A stretch of 9,770 nucleotides of DNA from Candidatus Eiseniibacteriota bacterium (GTDB lineage Bacteria; Eisenbacteria; RBG-16-71-46; CAIMUX01; VGJL01), in the NCBI GenBank assembly GCA_014729455.1, contig WJJW01000183.1, forward strand, positions 1-9,770, written 5' to 3'. The notes under the pieces are model-generated. The model was not told the origin of the DNA and ran no database searches. It saw nothing but the letters and a program-made list of their open reading frames with translations. Below are positions 1 to 4,989 of this stretch, one piece after another. Positions within the stretch are counted from its first letter, which is position 1. Each line of letters starts with the position of its first letter. The position numbers and the translations under genes were made by a program.

Positions 1-152
1 ATGAAGGCGAAGACGGCCACTATGTCGAAGAAGACGGAGAACTCGCGATCGAGGGTGGCGAATGGTTCGGCCGGGATGAAGATCGCCGCGACCAGGACGA
101 TCCCGATGATCCCGGTGATCAGGCTCGGTATCAGGACGCGTAGCCAGTACAT
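1..152 (-). CDS. Small membrane protein downstream of FN3-DUF6754 gene (partial, C-terminus off window)
   Basis: Only the first 50 codons are inside the window. The reading frame starts at the ATG whose first base is 152 and runs off the left edge without a stop. The peptide begins MYWLRVLIPSLITGIIGI and has one clear hydrophobic helix at about residues 3-27. A short polar stretch (PAEPFATLDREF) follows, and then a second hydrophobic run begins at about residue 38, so this is an integral membrane protein with at least two helices. The start is supported by a purine-rich GGGGGTG just upstream and by only 9 nt separating it from the TAA of the preceding gene (162-164), so the two are almost certainly co-transcribed. 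I do not recognise the family from this fragment. The tight coupling suggests it works with the FN3-DUF6754 protein, but this is inference. Confidence 0.7.
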   Translation of the reverse strand, partial: MYWLRVLIPSLITGIIGIVLVAAIFIPAEPFATLDREFSVFFDIVAVFAF

Positions 153-161
153 CGCACCCCC

Positions 162-1361
162 TTAGAAGTTGGTCGCGAAGAAACGACGCAGGAAGTCGCT
201 CAACGCCTGGAAGATGGACCCGTCGCCGCGAAGATGTCCGATCGTCTCGGCCGTCACCCCCACGAGGATGAAGAGCATCGCCAGTGCTTTGCCGATGTCC
301 TGTCCCCGCAAGCTGCCCAGGAGGCTGGGGCTCTTCGAGAGGTACGCCGATGCGGCGAACAGCTCCTCGCCGATCAAGGTGTAGTCGCAAGCCGCGACGA
401 AGAACGGGAGCTGGGTCGGCATCGCGGTACCCGCGATCTGGATCGCCCCGATCGAGTTCCCGGTCTCCGAGAGGATCAGGCTCTCGGCGAAGAAGGCGCC
501 CATGTAGATGCAGGTCGCCGGTCGGTCCCGCAGCATCAACCCGTCGATCGCCGCGACGTAGCCGAACTGCTCGTCGGTCACGTAGTGGACGATGTTCTCG
601 TTGAACAGGTCGGGACGGCCCGCGGTCGTGTACGCCTCCTTGACGACCTCGCGTCCGGTCGACATGACCAGAGACTTGCTGACCGGCACGTCGATCCTCG
701 TCTCGTAATGCGCGACCATCTGCGAGATCGATCCGAGGATCGTCATCCCGGCAACCGTCTGGACGTTGTCCATGTCCTGGATCCCGGGGACGAAGAGGAT
801 CGACTTGCCCATTTCCGTGGCGCGGCCGACCGCCTCCTCGACCGCCTCGATCCCGGCGATCTTGCGGATCGTGAAGACCCGCCCGCGCGCGGCCAGGAAG
901 ACGCTGATCAGGATCGCCGCGGAGACGACGATCAGGTTCATCAGGAGAAACCCCTTCGCGCTGTGGAACCACTGCGGGCGCGGTTTGCCGACTGCGGGTT
1001 CCGACCGGGGTCCGATCTCCTCCTCGCCCGATAGCCCGGCGACGGCGTACCGGTACTCCCGCCCTCGCTTCAATCCTCGATCCAGGAATTCCGTCGCCGC
1101 CCGCGGCAGATCGGCGAGGACCGTCTCTTCGCCGGGATCGGGACCGAAGCGGACGACCCGGTAGCCGGTGACGCCGTGCGCGGCATCGTCCGGGATCGGT
1201 TCCCACTCGACGATCAGCCCGGTCCCGTTGTCGTTCGGGGCGTCGCGCACCGTCACGCCCGGGGGCGCGGGTGCGGAGTCGGGGGGATCGGTCTGTGCGA
1301 GCGATGCGGGGAGAAAGAGACAGAGGAGGATGAGACTGAATGCGACGAATCGACCGTCCAT
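162..1361 (-). CDS. Secreted/membrane protein: signal peptide, fibronectin type III domain, TM helix, DUF6754-like domain
   Basis: The protein has 399 residues. Residues 1-22 form a signal peptide (hydrophobic core FSLILLCLFLPAS, likely cut after SLA). Residues about 32-122 look like one fibronectin type III domain: PPGVTV opening, LIVEWEPI strand, GYRVVRFG, and REYRYAVAGL before the last strand. Residues 137-157 are a transmembrane helix followed by positive charge (RGRVFTIRK). Residues about 160-345 resemble the family I know as DUF6754, including FVPGIQDMDNVQTVAG, VTDEQFGYVAAIDG and the invariant-looking GTAMPTQLPFFVAACDYTLI. A hydrophobic segment lies at about 357-371. The ATG at 1361 is chosen because it starts a perfect signal peptide and has GGAGGG three bases upstream; the frame stays open to 1646 but that part is Arg/Pro-rich and not protein-like. 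Predicted topology is FN3 outside and DUF6754 inside. No enzymatic residues are obvious and the function is unknown. The family name is from memory; the domain architecture is read directly. Confidence 0.85.
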   Translation of the reverse strand: MDGRFVAFSLILLCLFLPASLAQTDPPDSAPAPPGVTVRDAPNDNGTGLIVEWEPIPDDAAHGVTGYRVVRFGPDPGEETVLADLPRAATEFLDRGLKRGREYRYAVAGLSGEEEIGPRSEPAVGKPRPQWFHSAKGFLLMNLIVVSAAILISVFLAARGRVFTIRKIAGIEAVEEAVGRATEMGKSILFVPGIQDMDNVQTVAGMTILGSISQMVAHYETRIDVPVSKSLVMSTGREVVKEAYTTAGRPDLFNENIVHYVTDEQFGYVAAIDGLMLRDRPATCIYMGAFFAESLILSETGNSIGAIQIAGTAMPTQLPFFVAACDYTLIGEELFAASAYLSKSPSLLGSLRGQDIGKALAMLFILVGVTAETIGHLRGDGSIFQALSDFLRRFFATNF

Positions 1362-1371
1362 GGGCCCTCCA

Positions 1372-1427
1372 GGGTTGCCGGCAGCACCGCTGCGGAGTCT
1401 AGGGAGGATCCGGGGGCGCCTCAACCC
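1372..1427 (-). other. Potential RNA structure in the spacer between the HAD and FN3-DUF6754 genes
   Basis: Between the stop of the HAD gene and the ATG at 1361, GGGTTG (1372-1377) and CAACCC (1422-1427) form a 6-bp inverted repeat. It encloses a strong small hairpin, GCAGC (1381-1385) with GCTGC (1389-1393) and a 3-nt loop. Read leftward, the outer stem closes two bases upstream of the GGAGGG ribosome binding site of the next gene. There is no U-run, so it is not a standard intrinsic terminator. It could be a processing or translation-control element, or chance in GC-rich DNA. Confidence 0.25.
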
Positions 1428-1428
1428 C

Positions 1429-2091
1429 TCAGGAGCGGCGGTGGATCGACCAGCCATGCCGCCGGGCGATCCGCTCGAGCCCGCGGTCCGGATCGACGGC
1501 GTGCGGCTCCCCGACCTCCCCGAGCAGGACCGCATCGCTGGCGTGGTCGCCGTAGGCGCTGCAATCGCCCAGCTCCGCGCCGTGCTCGGCCGCGAAGGAG
1601 CGGGCGATCTCCCGTTTCGCGGGCCCGTACGGGTGCGGCCCGGCACGCCGGCCGGTCAGCCTTCCGGCTCGATCGGTCTCGAGGGCGGTCCCGATCGCGG
1701 CGTCCGCTTCGAACCGGCGGGCGAACGGCTCCAGGAGGAGATCGGGCATGCCGGTCAGCAAGACGATCCGCCGGCCGCGCTCCCTCTCCTCGGAGACGAG
1801 GGCGGCTCCCCAGTCGTCGAGGAGGAGGGCGATCCGCTCGGAGAAGAGCCGCTCCCCCCACGCGCGGACCTCGTCGGCCGTCGCTCCTTTCAGGTACGCC
1901 TTGTTCGCCTTCCGGGCGACCGTGGCCCCGCGGGGCAGGAGCCGAACCGCCTCGAGGAGGAACGGGAGGATCCGGAATCGTCCGGGCGTCTCGCGGCGCA
2001 GCAGCGCGCGCGCCAGGATCTTCTCCGCAGAGGTCCGCGGAAGCAGCGTTCCGTCGACGTCGAAGAAGGCGAACCCGGCCGAACGGCTCAT
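1429..2091 (-). CDS. HAD superfamily phosphatase, subfamily IB (SerB-like)
   Basis: This 220-residue protein is a typical single-domain length for HAD-IB phosphatases, which hydrolyse phosphomonoesters through a phospho-aspartate intermediate. All four HAD motifs are visible. Motif I is DVDGTLL (residues 11-17, nucleophile D11 and acid/base D13). Motif II is LLTG (111-114, T113). The motif III lysine is probably K159 in GPAKRE. Motif IV is YGDHASDAVLL (180-190, D182 and D186). A helical cap lies between motifs I and II, and the C-terminal pattern GEPHAVDPDRGLERIARRHGW is usual for this subfamily. Substrates in the family include phosphoserine and lipid or sugar phosphates; nothing here picks one. 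There is no fused acyltransferase domain. The start at 2091 lacks a clear Shine-Dalgarno sequence. The gene is followed after 67 nt by the FN3-DUF6754 gene on the same strand, so they may be co-transcribed. Confidence 0.9.
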   Translation of the reverse strand: MSRSAGFAFFDVDGTLLPRTSAEKILARALLRRETPGRFRILPFLLEAVRLLPRGATVARKANKAYLKGATADEVRAWGERLFSERIALLLDDWGAALVSEERERGRRIVLLTGMPDLLLEPFARRFEADAAIGTALETDRAGRLTGRRAGPHPYGPAKREIARSFAAEHGAELGDCSAYGDHASDAVLLGEVGEPHAVDPDRGLERIARRHGWSIHRRS

Positions 2092-2192
2092 GGGCGGGGA
2101 GAGTAGTCGCTGTCGCGAAATCGTACAAGCGCGGTCCTGTTCTGTCTGATGGAATCGAGCTGCTCTCGGTCGAGACCGGGACAGGAGGAATG
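2092..2192. promoter_or_regulatory. Divergent promoter region between HAD gene and small ORF/glycosyltransferase
   Basis: About 100 bp separate two divergent starts, so promoters in both directions are expected here. Leftward, TTGTAC (2128-2123) and TACTCT (2105-2100) are 17 bp apart, which would start transcription within a few bases of the HAD ATG. Rightward, AGGAGG at 2183-2188 is a strong ribosome binding site for the small ORF. It lies inside a possible 10-bp stem with G-U pairs, 2135-2144 with 2177-2186, which could mask it. The boxes are weak matches; only the need for promoters is well supported. Confidence 0.35.
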
Positions 2193-2300
2193 ATGAACGC
2201 GGTGCTCGCCACCATGCTGCTGCTCCTCCCTCTGCTCGACGCTCCGGAGGAGCCGCGGATCAGCACGACGTGGGGGCGACTGAAGACGCGGTCCCGTTGA
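2193..2300 (+). CDS. Small hydrophobic peptide ORF preceding glycosyltransferase (35 aa)
   Basis: A short frame begins at ATG 2193 (or the adjacent in-frame ATG at 2190). It follows a perfect AGGAGG at 2183-2188 and encodes MNAVLATMLLLLPLLDAPEE followed by a short basic tail. Residues 2-16 form a hydrophobic helix resembling a signal peptide or small membrane peptide. About nine in ten codons end in G or C, as in neighbouring real genes. Its TGA (2298-2300) overlaps a possible TTG start of the glycosyltransferase (2297), and the whole 3' end overlaps the longer glycosyltransferase frame. It may be a real small protein, or a leader whose translation feeds ribosomes to the next gene, which has no ribosome binding site of its own. 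I recognise no family. Confidence 0.45.
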   Translation: MNAVLATMLLLLPLLDAPEEPRISTTWGRLKTRSR

Positions 2301-3973
2301 ATCTTCGAGGCGGGAGAGGGCGCGCGGCCCGCCTGCTGGTCTGGATCGTGGTCGGGCTCGCGCTGCGAGCCGTCGCCCTCGACGGCAACGGCCTCTGGAT
2401 GGACGAGGGATACACCGCCTGGACGGCGCACCTGCCGACCGAGGCGCACGCCGTCGCCGTCGCCAACGACGACGCCCCGCCGCTCTACTACGCGATCCAG
2501 CGGATCCTGGTCCCGATCCTCCCTCCGAACGAGGCGTCCGTGCGCTTGCTTTCCGCCGCGGCGGGGGTCGCGGGAATCGTCTGGCTGGCCGCCGCGCCGC
2601 CGGTACGGCTCGCCGTGGAGGCACCGGTCGCCTTCTTCTCCCTCGGCACGTACGGCGTCTACTACGGGCGGCAGGCCCGCTCCTACGCGCTCTTGATGCT
2701 CTGGGCTCTGCTCCTGGTGACCGCGGTCGCCCGGGTGAACGAGGGAAGGCGCCGCTGGATCCTCGTCGGGATCGCCGCGGAAGGCGCGATCCTCTGGACG
2801 CACAACGTCGGGATCCACCTCGTGGTCGGCGCGAACCTCGCCTGGCTGGTCGGGGGGCGACGCTTCGTCCGCGGCTGGGTGACAGCCCAGATCGCCGTGC
2901 TCCTGCTCTGGCTGCCGCAGCTTCTGCGCCTGCTGGGCGAACAGCTCTCGGTGCACGCGGAGCTGAACGCCTGGATCGCGGAGTACTGGGAGCGGATCCC
3001 GATCGCGCTCGGCCCGCTCCTCTCGCTGGGGGCGTTCACCAGCGGCGCGCGGATTCCCGGGCCGCTGTACGCGTATCGCTGGAGCTGGGAGGGGGCGGGG
3101 TCCTGGCTTCTGGCGATCCTCGCCTTCGCGGCCGTCGGGACCCTCCTCGTCGCCGCCTTCCGCGAGGGAAGCCGGCGGGAGGCCGGGGTCGCCGCCAGCT
3201 TCACGCTCGCTCCGCTGGTCTCGCTCGCCGCCGCGTCCGTCCTCTTCGTCCCCTCCTACACGCTCGCCCGGACCGACGCGATCGCCTACGCGGGATTCGT
3301 CGTCTGGTGCGGGCTCGGGTTCCGGCGCCTTCCGCGGCCCGGGAAGATCGCGGTCGCGACCGTTCTCGCGGCCACGACGATCCTGGCGACGGCCGCGCAC
3401 TTTCCGGTCGCCGGACAGGAGCGGGAGAACGACCGGCGGCTCGGGCTGCTCCTGCGCGAGGAGGTCCGTCCCGGGGACTGGGTGGTCTTCGTGGGCGCCT
3501 CCCGGCCTTCGATCGACTACTCCCTCTCGCGGGGCCGTCCCGGCCGTCCCGACTCGACGATCCGGCGGCTGTTCTATCCGGGGATCTTCGCGCAGAATCC
3601 CGCCTCGGACTTCCCGATCCAGGGGGACAGCCTCCGCGCGTGGGAGCGAGAGGCGTACGCGATCCGGGAGCGGTTCGAGCAGGCGCCGGGACCGCCGGGA
3701 CGCTCGATCTACTGGATCGGGCCGGTCGACTTCGGCGAGGGGCGGGTCGATCCCACCGCCGCGGATCTGCATTACCCGGGATCGATGCTGGCCTACGTGC
3801 TGAACGGGCTCCGGCCGCTGGATCCTCTCGCCAGGCTCCGCGGCGACGAGCTGAGCATCGACTGGTTGCTCTTCCGGGTGCGTCGCGACGGGCTCGTCCC
3901 ACTGGAGGACCTCCAGCCGGTGATCGACGCCGACAAGCCCTACTCGTCGAAGCTGAACGTCGACTCGGAGTAG
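2270..3973 (+). CDS. GT-C membrane glycosyltransferase, GT39/ArnT-like
   Basis: The protein has up to 567 residues. Enzymes of this fold move a sugar from a polyprenyl-phosphate donor to a lipid, glycan or protein on the outer face of the inner membrane. After an N-terminal helix (about 20-37), the first extracytoplasmic loop has the hallmark acidic motif WMDEGYTAW (D45, E46). It is followed by NDDAPPLYYAI (residues 66-76), matching the second conserved acidic/PPLYY motif of the family. RQARSYALL (134-142) is the usual arginine-tyrosine helix start. About ten hydrophobic helices run to about residue 372 (many Leu/Ala/Val runs), then a soluble domain of about 195 residues reaches the C-terminus. 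GTG 2270 gives the longest frame but has no well-placed ribosome binding site, since GGAGGAG at 2246-2252 is 17 nt away. TTG 2297 (558 residues) overlaps the small ORF stop and is a credible coupled start. Donor and acceptor cannot be inferred. The 3' end overlaps the opposing gene by 34 bp. Confidence 0.85.
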   Translation: MGATEDAVPLNLRGGRGRAARLLVWIVVGLALRAVALDGNGLWMDEGYTAWTAHLPTEAHAVAVANDDAPPLYYAIQRILVPILPPNEASVRLLSAAAGVAGIVWLAAAPPVRLAVEAPVAFFSLGTYGVYYGRQARSYALLMLWALLLVTAVARVNEGRRRWILVGIAAEGAILWTHNVGIHLVVGANLAWLVGGRRFVRGWVTAQIAVLLLWLPQLLRLLGEQLSVHAELNAWIAEYWERIPIALGPLLSLGAFTSGARIPGPLYAYRWSWEGAGSWLLAILAFAAVGTLLVAAFREGSRREAGVAASFTLAPLVSLAAASVLFVPSYTLARTDAIAYAGFVVWCGLGFRRLPRPGKIAVATVLAATTILATAAHFPVAGQERENDRRLGLLLREEVRPGDWVVFVGASRPSIDYSLSRGRPGRPDSTIRRLFYPGIFAQNPASDFPIQGDSLRAWEREAYAIRERFEQAPGPPGRSIYWIGPVDFGEGRVDPTAADLHYPGSMLAYVLNGLRPLDPLARLRGDELSIDWLLFRVRRDGLVPLEDLQPVIDADKPYSSKLNVDSE

Positions 3974-4824
3974 AACCGGACCCGCCCGTTCTGCGTTCGA
4001 TCGAGGATCATCTCCACGAGCCGCCGGTTCAGCTCCTCCGGCGGGAGGTTCCGCGAGAGGATCCACAGCGGGAGATCGAACCGCAGCGCCCGCTTCGGGA
4101 TCAGGTGCCGGGTGATCCCGGCGGGAAGCTTCTCCTTCGAGCGGGCGACCCGCCGGATCTCCTGCTTGGAGAACTGCGGGAACACGACCAGGGCGGTGAA
4201 GCGGGGGTAGTTCGATTCGACCCAGTCGAATTCGTCGTAGCTGATCCGGTCGACGAAGCCGTGCTGCTTGTACAGCCCGACCAGGCTTCGCAGGACCGGG
4301 GCCGCCAGGTCGAGCCATTCCCTTTCGTCGCGGTCCAGGTCCTTCTCCGGCAGGAGCAGCAGGCTGGACCGGTCGCGGAGGATCAGCTGGGCGATCTGGC
4401 CGCGGCGGCTGAAGAAGGGGCTGGAGCCGGCCGAGGCCCGGTGCCGGACGAGACGCACGCCCGGAAGGCGCGCGACCCGTTCGAGGAACCGGTCGGGCTC
4501 GGCGATCTCGATGAGGTGGTGCCATCGTTGCAGCTCGATCAGCCGATCGGCGTAGTCGACCACCTGCACGAGGACGTACCGGAGCGCAAGCTCCCGCAGC
4601 GCGAGGGTCCGGTGGGCGCCGTCGAGGAGGAGATGGGTGCGCCCGCGCGGCGCCCCGCTCACGATCGGCGGATGCTGGAGCATCCCCTCCCGCTCGAGGC
4701 GCGCGGCGACGCGCCGCAGCCGCGCCGGCTCGGTCTCCTCGTGGAGCCGGATCTGCGGGATCGGGACGATCCGCAGGCGCGGCAGCTCCCCCTGGTGGAT
4801 CAGCTTTTCGTAGCGCTCCAGCAT
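3940..4824 (-). CDS. ParB/sulfiredoxin-fold protein resembling SbnI/SerK free-serine kinases
   Basis: The protein has 294 residues. The N-terminal part (about 15-95) has the ParB-like nucleotide-binding pattern. It contains LRIVPIPQIRLHEE, then the core LLLDGAHRTLALRELAL (66-82; D68, H71, R72), then VLVQVVDYADRLIELQRWHHLI. The C-terminal part includes LPAGITRHLIPKRALRF (about 243-259) and ends VRFYSESTFSFDE. To my memory this layout and these segments match SbnI (staphyloferrin B locus, ATP-dependent serine kinase) and archaeal SerK (ADP-dependent). These make O-phospho-L-serine from free serine, and in SerK a glutamate near residue 30 is catalytic; E29 and E30 are present here. It is not a partition ParB: the usual HTH region is absent. 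The start at 4824 has GAGGAG four bases upstream. No siderophore genes are nearby, so a role in serine, cysteine or cofactor metabolism is inference. The gene stands alone on its strand. Confidence 0.65.
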   Translation of the reverse strand: MLERYEKLIHQGELPRLRIVPIPQIRLHEETEPARLRRVAARLEREGMLQHPPIVSGAPRGRTHLLLDGAHRTLALRELALRYVLVQVVDYADRLIELQRWHHLIEIAEPDRFLERVARLPGVRLVRHRASAGSSPFFSRRGQIAQLILRDRSSLLLLPEKDLDRDEREWLDLAAPVLRSLVGLYKQHGFVDRISYDEFDWVESNYPRFTALVVFPQFSKQEIRRVARSKEKLPAGITRHLIPKRALRFDLPLWILSRNLPPEELNRRLVEMILDRTQNGRVRFYSESTFSFDE

Positions 4825-4989
4825 CGGGCTCCTCTCCGGCGGCTCGGGGGGACGGCCCCCTCCCTAGTGTCGGTCGATCGGTCGTACGGGTCCAGGAATA
4901 CGGCCCCGCCGCCCGCCGGCGTGTCTGGTACGATCGTCTCTTCGTTCAGCCTGGATCGCAGCTCCGCATCCACCATCCGGGAGGTTTCG
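4825..4989. promoter_or_regulatory. Divergent intergenic region (165 bp) between ParB-fold gene and propeller gene
   Basis: This is the longest gene-free stretch and must carry promoters in both directions. Rightward, TACGAT at 4929-4934 is a reasonable -10 box but no -35 box is recognisable 17 bp upstream. It overlaps the 8-bp palindrome ACGATCGT (4930-4937), a possible operator half. Near the leftward start, five G (4846-4850) can pair with five C (4856-4860) as a tight hairpin in the leader. GGGAGG at 4979-4984 is the ribosome binding site of the propeller gene. Individual elements are weak. Confidence 0.35.

Noticed and set aside
1362..1646. N-terminal extension of the FN3-DUF6754 frame
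   Set aside because: It would overlap the HAD gene and encode a basic, proline-rich stretch that would bury the signal peptide.
1176..2300. Rightward open frame whose last 35 codons are the small ORF
   Set aside because: Only the part from 2190/2193 onward has a ribosome site and a sensible peptide; the rest is an Arg-rich shadow of the HAD and FN3 genes.
1421..4525. Very long leftward open frame of about 1030 codons
   Set aside because: It is antisense to the glycosyltransferase and spans the HAD gene in another frame. The translation is Arg/Pro/Gly/Asp-rich with no domains; GC-rich coding DNA often leaves the complementary frame open.
3940..4824. Chromosome partition ParB
   Set aside because: The DGxHR core is present, but there is no HTH DNA-binding region or ParA partner, and the C-terminal half fits the SbnI/SerK type instead.
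3307..4989. Upstream in-frame extension of the propeller gene
   Set aside because: This part overlaps the glycosyltransferase and the ParB-fold gene in other frames, is not protein-like, and a signal peptide with ribosome site starts at 4990.
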